Source of the DNA: CAWCFV01 sp963794995
GTDB taxonomy: Bacteria > Actinomycetota > Actinomycetes > JACCUZ01
Reading direction: 5' to 3'
DNA length: 64,000 nt
NCBI GenBank assembly: GCA_963794995.1
Contig: CAWCFV010000002.1
Coordinates: 62,001 to 126,000, forward strand
Part shown: one piece after another, positions 19,190 to 28,263 of the stretch
Numbering within the stretch: the stretch's first letter is position 1
Layout of the letters: each line of letters begins with the position of its first letter
Position numbers and translations under genes: made by a program
The notes under the pieces: generated by a model
What the model saw: only the letters and a program-made list of their open reading frames with translations
Databases searched by the model: none
What the model was told of the DNA's origin: nothing

Positions 19190-20107
19190 TCATGCCGGGA
19201 CCGGTGCGCGGACCGCGACCTCGACGGCACCGTCACGTTCCAGCAGCGGGACCGGCTCGAGGTGCCGGTCCGGCAGGTCGAGGTCGGCACCCGCCCGGCG
19301 CACGTCGAAGTGCGCTCCGCAGCCGCGGCAGGTCAGCACCGCACTGCCCGGAGTCGCCGGTGCCCGCGCCATCGTGGCGTCGGCGAGCCCGGCCCCGCAG
19401 GCCGCGCACGCGTCGCGGTAGGCGTAGACCCCGGAGAGCAGCCGGCACAGGACCAGGCCGGTGCCGTCGACCTCGACCGGGAGCAGGCTCCCGACGTCGA
19501 GGTCGTCGAGCCGGGCCGCCACCGACCAGTGCACGCCGGTCGGCGCCGCGTCGGCGGCCCGTAGTCGTGCGGTCAGCGACTCCACCGAGATCACGCCTCC
19601 GGCGGGGGCGTTGGCCGACGACGACTCCTGGACCTCGATGCGGACGATCTCCGGGGCGGCAGCGCGGACGGCGTCCTCGACGGCCAGCTCGAGGGTGACC
19701 GCGGACGAGGCGCAGCCGTCGCAGCTGCCGAGCAGCTCGAGGGTGACGACCCCGTCGTCGCTGACGCCGAGCAGGCGCACGTCGCCGCCGTGCGACCCGA
19801 GGTAGGGCCGCACGTCGTCCAGCGCGCGCCGCACCCGGTCCTCGACGCCGTAGGGGTGCAGCCCGTGCACGAGCAGCAGGCCGGCCACCAGCTCGTCGCC
19901 GGCCAGGGCGTCCAGCAGCGTGTCGTCGAGCCGCCCCGTCTCGTGGGCGAGCTCGAGCACCCGCTCGAGCCCGGCGCCGTACAGGTCGACGACGATCCGG
20001 AGCAGCTCCTCAGCGCGCTCGCGGGCCACCGGCCCGCCGACGGCGCTGGCCTCCAGCAGGGCCTCGATGCGTTCCCCGACGGCAGCGGGGTCGGGTGCGG
20101 AGGTCAC
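19190..20107 (-). CDS. NifU-domain plus Rieske-like Fe-S protein (HhyE/HucE-like)
   Basis: The 305-aa product joins an N-terminal helical region, a NifU C-domain (about residues 90-165: VRPYLGSHGGDVRLLGVSD ... GSCDGCASSAVTLE, with the CxxC cluster site) and a C-terminal Rieske-like fold (about 200-300). In the last domain the usual CxH/CxxH ligands read CAAC and CRGCGAH, so its cofactor may differ. Homologous Fe-S proteins next to mycobacterial Hhy and Huc hydrogenases are proposed electron acceptors. The GTG overlaps the hhyL stop, fixing partnership with HhyL. Confidence 0.85.
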   Translation of the reverse strand: MTSAPDPAAVGERIEALLEASAVGGPVARERAEELLRIVVDLYGAGLERVLELAHETGRLDDTLLDALAGDELVAGLLLVHGLHPYGVEDRVRRALDDVRPYLGSHGGDVRLLGVSDDGVVTLELLGSCDGCASSAVTLELAVEDAVRAAAPEIVRIEVQESSSANAPAGGVISVESLTARLRAADAAPTGVHWSVAARLDDLDVGSLLPVEVDGTGLVLCRLLSGVYAYRDACAACGAGLADATMARAPATPGSAVLTCRGCGAHFDVRRAGADLDLPDRHLEPVPLLERDGAVEVAVRAPVPA

Positions 20108-21900
20108 TCCTCCGCCGAGACCGCGGCCGTCGGGGAGTGGACCTTCTTCAGCGTCTTGCCCTCGCCGAGGTACATGTGCACGCCGCACGGCAGGCAGGGG
20201 TCGAAGCTGCGGACGGTCCGCATGATGTCGATGCCCTTGAAGTTCTCCCGGGTGTTCTCCTCGAACAGTGGCTGGTCCTGCACGGCGTCCTCGTAGGGAC
20301 CGGGCGTCCCGTAGACGTCGCGGGGGTTGGCGTTCCACGGCGTCGGCGGGTACGGGTGGTAGTTCGCGATCTTGCCGTCACGGATGACCATGTGGTGCGA
20401 CAGGACGCCCCGGACCGCCTCGGTGAACCCGCAGCCGATCGCCTCGTCGGGCACCTCGAACGACTCCCACGTCTTGGTGCGGCCGGCCCGGATCTCGACC
20501 AGCGCCTTCTCGGCGAAGTGCAGCGCGGCAGCCGCCGCGTACGCCTGGAAGTAGGTGCGGGCCCGGTTGCGCTCGATCGTGTTGCTCCACTGCGGGACCT
20601 TCCACTCGAAGGACACCGGTCCCTTGAGCGCGGTCTTGGGCAGGTTGATCTGGACGCTGGTGCCGGTGGCCTTGATGTAGCCGATGTCGACCAGTCCGGC
20701 GAGCGCGGTGGACCACAGCCGGGCCAGCGGGCCGCCGCCCGTGTCGAGGGCCAGGTGGTCCTTGCCGTCGTACCAGCGCGGGGACATGACCCAGCTGTAC
20801 TTGTCGTCGAGGTCACGCTTCTGCGGCTTGGGGTTGGTGTGCTGGTTCCAGGGGTGCCGCCGGTCCACCGGGTTGCCCAGCGGGTCCTTGGTGACGAACA
20901 TCTCCTGGTCTTCCCAGTCGTCGTAGTACGAGCTGCCGAGCAGGATCCGGATGCCGAGGTTGATGTCGACCAGGCTGTGCGTGACCAGCTTGCCGTCGAC
21001 GACGACGCCGGGGGTCACGAACATCTTGTTGCCCCAGTTCTCCATGTCCTTGTAGGCGAAGTTGCAGTGGTCCGGGTCCTGGAAGGAGCCCCAGCAGCCG
21101 AGCAGGGTGCGCCGGAGACCGACCTGCTCGTAGCCGGGCAGGGCCTCGTAGAAGAAGTCGAAGAGGTCGTCGTGCATCGGCACGACCTTCTTCATGAACT
21201 CGACGTAGCGCATCAGCCGGGTCATGTAGTCGGTCATCAGCTGGATGGTCGCGACCGTGCCGACGCCGCCCGGGTAGAGCGTCGACGGGTGGACGTGCCG
21301 GCCCTCCATCAGGCTGAACATCTCCCGGGTCCACCGGCTGACCTGGAGGGCCTCGCGGTAGAACTCCCCGGTGAACGGGTTCAGCGCCCGCATGATGTCG
21401 GCGATGGTCTTGTAGCCGTGCGCGTCCTCGTGCGGCGACCGGGTGTTCTCGGCCTTGGCCAGCACCCCCGGGTTGGTCTCCTTGACCATCCGCTCGCAGT
21501 AGTCGACCCCGACCAGGTTCTCCTGGAAGATGTTGTGGTCGAACATGTACTCCGCGGCCTCGCCGAGGTTGACGATCCACTCGCCGAGCGCCGGCGGCTT
21601 CACGCCGTAGGCCATGTTCTGCGCGTAGCAGGAGCAGGTCGCATGGTTGTCGCCGCAGATCCCGCAGATCCGGCTGGTGATGAAGTGCGCGTCGCGCGGG
21701 TCCTTGCCCTTCATGAACAGGCTGTAGCCGCGGAAGATCGACGACGTGCTGTGGCACTCGGCCACCGTCATGTTCGCGAAGTCGATCTTCGTGTAGATCC
21801 CGAGGCTCCCGACGATCCGGGTGATCGGGTCCCACGCCATCTCGACGAGCTCGCGGTCCTTCGACGACGTGGTGTCGGTGCGCGAGGCAGTGGTGGTCAT
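20104..21900 (-). CDS. hhyL: Group 1h [NiFe]-hydrogenase large subunit
   Basis: This is the catalytic subunit of an O2-tolerant, high-affinity uptake hydrogenase that oxidises trace H2. The L1 motif RICGICGDNHATC (about residue 80) and the L2 motif DPCLPCGVH supply the four Ni ligands. A 23-residue C-terminal extension after the L2 His should be removed by the maturation protease encoded downstream. The product is 598 aa with no frameshift. It lies 49 bp after hhyS and overlaps the NifU/Rieske-like gene. Motif spacing and accessory genes match group 1h (formerly group 5). Confidence 0.95.
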   Translation of the reverse strand: MTTTASRTDTTSSKDRELVEMAWDPITRIVGSLGIYTKIDFANMTVAECHSTSSIFRGYSLFMKGKDPRDAHFITSRICGICGDNHATCSCYAQNMAYGVKPPALGEWIVNLGEAAEYMFDHNIFQENLVGVDYCERMVKETNPGVLAKAENTRSPHEDAHGYKTIADIMRALNPFTGEFYREALQVSRWTREMFSLMEGRHVHPSTLYPGGVGTVATIQLMTDYMTRLMRYVEFMKKVVPMHDDLFDFFYEALPGYEQVGLRRTLLGCWGSFQDPDHCNFAYKDMENWGNKMFVTPGVVVDGKLVTHSLVDINLGIRILLGSSYYDDWEDQEMFVTKDPLGNPVDRRHPWNQHTNPKPQKRDLDDKYSWVMSPRWYDGKDHLALDTGGGPLARLWSTALAGLVDIGYIKATGTSVQINLPKTALKGPVSFEWKVPQWSNTIERNRARTYFQAYAAAAALHFAEKALVEIRAGRTKTWESFEVPDEAIGCGFTEAVRGVLSHHMVIRDGKIANYHPYPPTPWNANPRDVYGTPGPYEDAVQDQPLFEENTRENFKGIDIMRTVRSFDPCLPCGVHMYLGEGKTLKKVHSPTAAVSAEE

Positions 21901-21949
21901 CGTCCGTCCCTGACGTCTGAGAGCTGTCGGCCGGTCGTGTCGCGCGCGG

Positions 21950-23005
<1,056 letters not shown>

Positions 23006-23018
23006 CTGCGCCTCCCGC

Positions 23019-23040
23019 GGGGCCTGCGTGGGGAGGCCCC
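23019..23040. other. Hairpin in hhyS 5' leader
   Basis: GGGGCCT and AGGCCCC form a 7-bp stem around an 8-base loop, 14-35 bp upstream of the hhyS ATG on the transcribed strand. It could modulate translation initiation. No U-tract follows, so it is not an obvious terminator. Confidence 0.4.
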
Positions 23041-23076
23041 TTCACGTCGTAGACGGCCAGCGGTGCCGGTCTGTGC

Positions 23077-23118
23077 GACGTACGTCACGTCCTATGCCCG
23101 GGCTTGATCAGTTGTCAA
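23077..23118 (-). promoter_or_regulatory. Hydrogenase operon promoter with candidate operators
   Basis: On the - strand a perfect -35 TTGACA (23113-23118) and a -10 TAGGAC (23089-23094) are 18 bp apart. They point at hhyS 84 bp away. The expected start site falls within the perfect 10-bp palindrome GACGTACGTC (23077-23086). The -35 lies inside a CTTGA-N7-TCAAG dyad. Both are plausible operators. This is the clearest sigma-70-type promoter outside the rrn operon. Confidence 0.6.
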
Positions 23119-23175
23119 GGAAGTCCGGCAACCGTCACGCGGGGGTCGAGACCCGCCGGCGAGCGGCTGCGCACC

Positions 23176-23181
23176 TAGGGT
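23176..23181 (+). promoter_or_regulatory. -10 element, leaderless CoA-transferase transcript
   Basis: TAGGGT ends 7 bp before the ATG at 23189, which puts transcription start at or next to the start codon. This supports ATG 23189 over the upstream GTG 23180. Confidence 0.5.
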
Positions 23182-23188
23182 GAGCGCC

Positions 23189-24364
23189 ATGGCCGGACCA
23201 CTGGACGGGACGCTGGTCGTCGACCTGTCGAGGGCGCTCGCCGGCCCGCACGCGGCGATGATGCTCGGTGACCTCGGCGCGCGGGTGATCAAGGTGGAGA
23301 ACCCCGACGGCGGCGACGACAGCCGCGGATGGGGCCCGCCGTTCGTCGACGCCGACGGACCCTCCGAGTCGGGGGAGAGCACGTACTTCTTCTCGTGCAA
23401 CCGCAACAAGGAGTCGGTGACCGCCGACCTGAAGTCCGACGAGGGACGCGACCTGCTCACCCGGCTGGTGCGCCAGGCGGACGTGCTCGTGGAGAACTTC
23501 CGCACGGGGGTCATGGACCGGCTCGGCTTCCCGATGGACCGTCTGCACGAGCTCAACCCGCGGCTGGTGGTGCTCTCGATCAGCGGGTTCGGCCACGACG
23601 GGCCGGAGGGCGGCCGGGCCGGGTACGACCAGATCGCGCAGGGCGAGGCGGGGCTGATGTCGCTCACGGGCTCCGGCCCGGACGACCCGATGCGGGTCGG
23701 CGTACCGATCGGCGACCTGCTCGCCGGCATGTACGGCGCGTACGGCGTGGTCGCCGCGCTGCACGAGCGGGACCGCACCGGCCGGGGCAAGGTGGTGCGT
23801 ACCTCCCTGCTCGCAGCGATCGTCGGCGTGCACGCCTTCCAGGGCACCCGGTACACCGTGACGGGCGAGGTGCCGTACGGGCAGGGCAACCACCACCCCT
23901 CGATCTGCCCGTACGGGCTGTTCCACTGCGCCGACGGGCTGCTGCAGATCGCGGTCGGCAGCGAGAGCCTCTGGCGCCGGCTCGCCGCGGAGTACGACCT
24001 GCCCGCCGACGAGCCCGGCTTCGCCACCAACGCCGAACGGGTGCGCAACCGGGACGCGGTGGTGGCGACGCTGGACGCGGCGTTCGCCGCGCGCCCGCTC
24101 GCCGAGCTGCTGCCGCGGCTGGCCGAGATCGGGGTCCCGGCGGGGGAGGTGCGCACCCTGGACCGGGTGTACGACTGGGACCAGACCGTCTCGCAGGGCC
24201 TGCTCGTCGAGGTCGACCACGCGCTGGCGGGCCGCCTCACGCTGCCCGGCCCCCCGCTGCGGTTCGACGGCGACCCGCCGCGGCGGCACGGGGCGCCGCC
24301 GCTGCTGGGCCAGCACGACGCCTCTGTGCGCGCCTGGCTGGACGAGGTCGAGAGCACGCCGTGA
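23189..24364 (+). CDS. Class III (CaiB/BaiF-family) CoA-transferase
   Basis: These enzymes move CoA between carboxylic acids through an Asp-bound intermediate. The 391-aa product shows LDGTLVVDLSRALAGPHAAMMLGDLGARVIKVE and SCNRNKESVTADLKS. The catalytic-region segment is GRAGYDQIAQGEAGLMSLTG, followed by GVPIGDLLAGMYG. The substrate cannot be told from sequence. It overlaps the carboxyltransferase gene by GTGA, suggesting a shared acyl-CoA pathway. Confidence 0.92.
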   Translation: MAGPLDGTLVVDLSRALAGPHAAMMLGDLGARVIKVENPDGGDDSRGWGPPFVDADGPSESGESTYFFSCNRNKESVTADLKSDEGRDLLTRLVRQADVLVENFRTGVMDRLGFPMDRLHELNPRLVVLSISGFGHDGPEGGRAGYDQIAQGEAGLMSLTGSGPDDPMRVGVPIGDLLAGMYGAYGVVAALHERDRTGRGKVVRTSLLAAIVGVHAFQGTRYTVTGEVPYGQGNHHPSICPYGLFHCADGLLQIAVGSESLWRRLAAEYDLPADEPGFATNAERVRNRDAVVATLDAAFAARPLAELLPRLAEIGVPAGEVRTLDRVYDWDQTVSQGLLVEVDHALAGRLTLPGPPLRFDGDPPRRHGAPPLLGQHDASVRAWLDEVESTP

Positions 24365-25895
24365 GCAGCCCCGGGGCCCTCGAGCTGATCGAGGCCGTCC
24401 TCGACCCCGGCACCTGGCGCAGCTGGGACCTGCCGCTGGCCGCGGAGACCGGGCTCGACCCGGCGTACGCCGCGGCGCTGGCCGAGGCCCGGGAGCGGAC
24501 CGGGCTGGACGAGGCGGTCGTCACCGGCGAGGGCCGGATCCGCGGCCGCCGGGTCGCCCTGGTCGCCTGCGAGTTCGGCTTCCTGGCCGGCTCGATCGGG
24601 GTGCGCGCCGCCGACCGTCTCGTCGCGGCGGTCGAGCGGGCCACCGACGAGCGGCTGCCGCTGCTGGCGTCCCCGACCTCCGGCGGCACCCGGATGCAGG
24701 AGGGCACCACCGCCTTCCTCCAGATGGTGAAGATCACGGCCGCGATCGGGGTGCACAAGGCGGCGGGCAACCCGTACCTCGTCTACCTGCGGAACCCGAC
24801 GACCGGCGGGGTGCTGGCGTCGTGGGGGTCCCTGGGCCACGTCACCGTCGCCGAGCCCGGGGCGCTGATCGGCTTCCTCGGCCCGCGTGTCTACCGGGCG
24901 CTGTACGGCGGAGACTTCCCGGCCGGCGTCCAGACCGCCGAGAACCTGCTGGCGCACGGCATCGTCGACGCGGTCCTGCCGCCCGGGGAGATCCCGGAGA
25001 TCCTGGACCGCGCGCTGGCCGTGCTCGCGGCGCCGCGCGCGGGGGCCGCGCCGGCCGGCTCCGACCCCGGCGCCGGGGACGAGGCCGAGGACGCGGGGCA
25101 GGAGCCGCTCGAGGACGTGCCCGCGTGGGAGTCGATCCGCCGCTCCCGCCGGCCGGACCGGCCGGGCGTCCGCCAGCTGCTGCGCAGCGCGGCCCGCGAC
25201 GTCGTCCCCATGCGCGGGACCGGCGCGGGGGAGATCGACGCCGGGCTGCTGCTCGCGCTGGCCCGGTTCGGTGGGGCGCCGTGCGTGGTCCTGGGCCAGG
25301 ACCGGCAGAACCAGTCGGCGGGTGCCCCGCTCGGCCCGGCCGGCCTGCGCGAGGCGCGGCGCGGCATGAAGCTGGCCGACGAGCTCAAGCTGCCGCTGGT
25401 CACCGTCATCGACACCGCCGGTGCGGCGCTGAGCCGCGAGGCGGAGGAGGGCGGCCTGGCGGGGGAGATCGCGCGGTCGCTCCAGGACCTCGTCCTGCTC
25501 GACGCCCCCACGGTGTGCCTGCTGCTCGGCGAGGGCGCCGGCGGGGGAGCGCTCGCGCTGCTCCCGGCCGACCGGGTGATCTGCGCGCAGCACGCGTGGC
25601 TGTCCCCGCTGCCCCCGAGGGGGCGTCCGCGATCATCCACCGCACCACCGAGCGGGCCCCCGAGATGGCCGCCGCGCAGGGCGTACGGTCGCTGGACCTG
25701 CTGCGCGCCGGCATCGTCGACCGGGTGGTCGCCGAGCGCCCTGACGCCGCCGACGAGCCGGCGGCCTACCTCGACCGGGTGGCCCGCGTCCTCGAGGTCG
25801 AGCTCGCCGGCCTGCTGCGCCGCGACCCGCGTACCCGCCTCGCCGCCCGCCTCGCCCGCTACCGCGCCCTCGGCTCCCCTTCCCCCACCCCCTGA
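24361..25895 (+). CDS. AccD3-like acyl-CoA carboxylase carboxyltransferase (beta+alpha fused; frameshift)
   Basis: The protein fuses AccD-like and AccA-like crotonase-fold halves, about 511 aa when joined. The N-half has PTSGGTRMQEGTTAFLQM and ALIGFLGPRVY. The C-half has GQDRQNQSAGAPLGPAGLREA, VTVIDTAGAALSREAEEGG and LSPLPPEGASAI. It lacks the N-terminal zinc finger of classical AccD. The closest type I know is mycobacterial AccD3 (about 495 aa). One missing C in a C run near 25612-25616 shifts the frame inside the PPEGAS motif. No biotin-carrier or biotin-carboxylase gene is nearby. Confidence 0.85.
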
Positions 25896-25932
25896 CCCCC
25901 AGACCCCCACCCCTGACCCCCACCCCCGCCCC

Positions 25933-26020
25933 GGTTGATCACGTGGACGTGATCAACCGCCGCCGGTGGTGGTGAGCTGGCCACCCTTGGCGGCGGTACG
26001 CCGCGTCCGGTCGGCGAGAT
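25933..26020 (+). repeat. Palindromic intergenic repeat, copy 2
   Basis: The 26-bp palindrome at 25933-25958 is identical to copy 1. It is followed by a second hairpin (CCGCCGCCGGTGG ... CCACCCTTGGCGGCGG) and then CCGCGTCCGG as in copy 1. A C-rich tract beginning at the preceding stop codon leads into it. It lies between the AccD3-like gene and the AbiEi-like gene. Confidence 0.78.
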
Positions 26021-26138
26021 GGTCCCTCGACCGTGCGGCCAGGACGCGGCGATCCACAGCGGGGCGGCGCGCGTGGGGCCGTCCACAACCCCCGGCCGGG
26101 CACCCGGCGCGGCGGCCGGCACCCACGACAGTGCCTGG

Positions 26139-27122
26139 ATGGACGGACCACTCGCCGGTGCCGCGGCGACCCAGGGCGGCGTCTTCTTCCGGCACCAGGC
26201 ACTCGACGAGCGCTACACCGAGAAGGAGATCGCGGCGCTGCTGCGGTCGGGGCAGTGGCGTCGGCTCCGCCGCGGTGCCTACACGACCGCGGAGACCTGG
26301 GGCCGGCTCGACGAGGTCGGTCGTCACGTCCTTCTCGTCCGGGCCGTTGCGCAGCAGCTGTCGGGGGAGGTGGTCGTGACCGGGTCCTCCGCGGTGGCCG
26401 TGCTCGGGGGGCCGCTGTGGGGCGTCGACCTCCAGCAGGTGCACGTCCACCGCGACGCCGGCAAGAGCCCGCGCCGCGAGGCGGGCGTCGTCCACCACGT
26501 CGGAGCGCTGCCGGACACCGAGGTGATCGAGGTGGACGGGCTGTGGGTGACGAGCCCTGAGCGCACCACGTTCGAGGCCTGCCGGCGGGCCTCGTTCGAG
26601 GTCGGGGTCGGGCTCGTGGACGGGGTCCGCTTCCGGCGACCGTTCGACCCCGACCGGGCCCTGGCGGTCATCGAGGCGCATCGTGACTGGGCCGGCTCGG
26701 TCAGGGCGTCCCGTGCCTTGCGGTTCTCGTCCGATCGTTCCGCCACGATCGGCGAGTCCAGGTGCCGGATCCTCATGGCGCGGATCGGGCTGCCCGCCCC
26801 GACGCTCCAGCACCCCGTGCACGACGAGTCCGGGACGCTCCTCGGGATCACCGACTTCTACCTCGAGGAGTTCGCGACCGTGGCGGAGTTCGACGGGAAG
26901 CTGAAGTACGGGCGCGCCCTGTACGAGCGGACCGGTCGGATCGAGGACGTCGACCTCGGCGAGGTCGTGTGGCAGGAGAAGCGCCGCGAGGATGCGATCC
27001 GCGAGCAGGGGCACGAGGTGGTGCGGGTGGTGTGGCCGGAGCTCACCGGCCACGACGGGGAGGTCCGCCACCGATTCTCCCGCGCGTTCCGTCGGTCGGG
27101 ACGCGGCACGTGGGCGGGCTGA
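26139..27122 (+). CDS. AbiEi-type HTH protein with PD-(D/E)XK-like C-terminus
   Basis: The 327-aa product begins with a winged-HTH of the AbiEi antitoxin family (QGGVFFRHQALDERYTEKEI, WRRLRRGAYT, about residues 10-60). The C-terminal part contains ITDFYLEEFATVAEFDGKLKY, a D-x(n)-ExDxK arrangement like DUF559/Vsr-type nucleases. No AbiEii nucleotidyltransferase toxin follows. ATG 26139 starts the recognisable domain; upstream in-frame sequence is repeat-derived. The gene is bracketed by inverted copies of the palindromic repeat, about 180 bp before and 15-110 bp after. It could be a regulator, an orphan antitoxin or a nuclease effector. Confidence 0.8.
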   Translation: MDGPLAGAAATQGGVFFRHQALDERYTEKEIAALLRSGQWRRLRRGAYTTAETWGRLDEVGRHVLLVRAVAQQLSGEVVVTGSSAVAVLGGPLWGVDLQQVHVHRDAGKSPRREAGVVHHVGALPDTEVIEVDGLWVTSPERTTFEACRRASFEVGVGLVDGVRFRRPFDPDRALAVIEAHRDWAGSVRASRALRFSSDRSATIGESRCRILMARIGLPAPTLQHPVHDESGTLLGITDFYLEEFATVAEFDGKLKYGRALYERTGRIEDVDLGEVVWQEKRREDAIREQGHEVVRVVWPELTGHDGEVRHRFSRAFRRSGRGTWAG

Positions 27123-27139
27123 CCCGCCCGACCGCACCC

Positions 27140-27228
27140 CGACGGCGGACGCCGAGCGCGGTCCACCGCCGCCGAACGCGGTGAGCTAGCCACCACCGGC
27201 GGATGTTGATCACGTCCACGTGATCAAC
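27140..27228 (-). repeat. Palindromic intergenic repeat, copy 3 (inverted)
   Basis: On the - strand the palindrome (27205-27228; 11-bp arms GTTGATCACGT) is followed by the second hairpin CCGCCGGTGGTGG ... CGGCGGCGG. It matches copy 2 but lies in the opposite orientation. Copies 2 and 3 therefore enclose the AbiEi-like gene as inverted repeats. Confidence 0.75.
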
Positions 27229-27300
27229 CCGCCGGGGGTGGCCCGCCGGGGGTGGCGGGGTCGCGGGGTGGGGGTGGTGGGGCGGGGAGGGGCGGGGGAC
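27229..27300 (+). repeat. G-rich tract with G-quadruplex potential
   Basis: The + strand has successive G runs (GGGGTGGGGGTGGTGGGG, then GGGGAGGGGCGGGGG) immediately upstream of the carbamate-kinase -10 element. On the opposite strand it is the C-rich tract that precedes each repeat copy. A quadruplex here could influence transcription. Confidence 0.5.
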
Positions 27301-27306
27301 GGCCAC

Positions 27307-27312
27307 TAGGGT
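27307..27312 (+). promoter_or_regulatory. -10 element, leaderless arcC-like transcript
   Basis: TAGGGT ends 7 bp before the ATG at 27320, predicting a leaderless mRNA. The -35 region falls in the G-rich tract. Confidence 0.5.
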
Positions 27313-27319
27313 CGCGGGC

Positions 27320-28261
27320 ATGCGGGTGCTGATCGCTCTCGGCGGCAACGCCATGACCGGGCCGGACGGCAGCGCGGCCCCGGAGGACCAGGACCGCGCC
27401 GTGCACGTGGCCATGCAGCGCGTCGCCGACCTGGTGGCCGAGGGCGTCGACGTGGTCCTCACCCACGGCAACGGGCCGCAGGTCGGCAACCTGCTGGTGA
27501 AGAACGAGCTGGCGGCGGGGGTCGTCCCGCCGGTGCCGCTCGACTGGTGCGGGGCGCAGACCCAGGCGACGATCGGCCTGCTCATCCTCGACTCGCTCGA
27601 CACGGCCCTGGCGTCCCGCGGCGTCGACCGCCGCACGGCGGCCGTGGTGACCCGGACCCGCGTCGACGGCGCCGACCCGGGCTTCACCCGCCCGAGCAAG
27701 CCGATCGGGCGCTACCTCCCCGAGGACCAGGCCCGCACGCTGATGGCGCACGGCCAGACGTGGGAGGACCGGGGCGAGAAGGGCTGGCGCCGGGTGGTCG
27801 CGAGCCCCGAGCCGCTCGAGGTCCTCGACGCCGGGACGATCCGGCTGCTCGCCGACAGCGGCTACGTCGTGGTCGGGGCCGGTGGCGGCGGCATCCCGGT
27901 GGTCCGGGACCCCGACGGGTCGCTGCGCGGCGTCGAGGCGGTCGTCGACAAGGACCTCGCCGCCGCGCTGCTCGCGCCGCTCATCGGCGCCGACGTGCTC
28001 GTCATCGCCACCGACGTCGAGCACGTCGTCCTCGGGTACGGCACCGCCGACGCGCGGCCGCTGGAGCGGGCCACCGCGGCAGGGATGCGCGAGATCGCGC
28101 GCGAGGAGCGGTTCGCGAGCGGCAGCATGGGCCCGAAGGTCGAGGCCGCGGTGCGGTTCGTCGAGAACGGCGGGACGCGGTCCGTCATCACGTCCCTGGA
28201 GAACATCGAGCAAGCGGTGCGCGGACGAGCCGGCACCGTCATCGAGGCAGAGAGGTCCTGA
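27320..28261 (+). CDS. Carbamate kinase family protein
   Basis: Carbamate kinases interconvert carbamoyl phosphate plus ADP with carbamate plus ATP. The 313-aa product has the family start VLIALGGNAM and THGNGPQVGNLL. WCGAQTQATIG, VVGAGGGGIPVV, VVDKDLAA, VIATDVEHVV and ASGSMGPKVEAA follow. It ends 2 bp before the cyanuric-acid-hydrolase-like gene. The pairing suggests it recovers ATP from, or disposes of, carbamoyl or carboxylated products of ring opening, rather than working with arginine deiminase, which is absent here. Confidence 0.92.
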   Translation: MRVLIALGGNAMTGPDGSAAPEDQDRAVHVAMQRVADLVAEGVDVVLTHGNGPQVGNLLVKNELAAGVVPPVPLDWCGAQTQATIGLLILDSLDTALASRGVDRRTAAVVTRTRVDGADPGFTRPSKPIGRYLPEDQARTLMAHGQTWEDRGEKGWRRVVASPEPLEVLDAGTIRLLADSGYVVVGAGGGGIPVVRDPDGSLRGVEAVVDKDLAAALLAPLIGADVLVIATDVEHVVLGYGTADARPLERATAAGMREIAREERFASGSMGPKVEAAVRFVENGGTRSVITSLENIEQAVRGRAGTVIEAERS

Positions 28262-28263
28262 CC

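Noticed and set aside
23071..23090. CRP-type site TGTG ... TCAC in the hydrogenase promoter
   Set aside because: The half-sites are 9 bp apart rather than the 8 bp required by the TGTGA-N6-TCACA consensus; the GACGTACGTC palindrome describes the symmetry better.
26139..27320. Complete AbiEi/AbiEii toxin-antitoxin pair
   Set aside because: No nucleotidyltransferase toxin gene is adjacent on either side; the next gene is a carbamate kinase.
27320..28261. arcC of an arginine deiminase pathway
   Set aside because: No arcA or arcB is nearby, and the partner gene is a ring-opening amidohydrolase, so an arginine-catabolic label was not applied.
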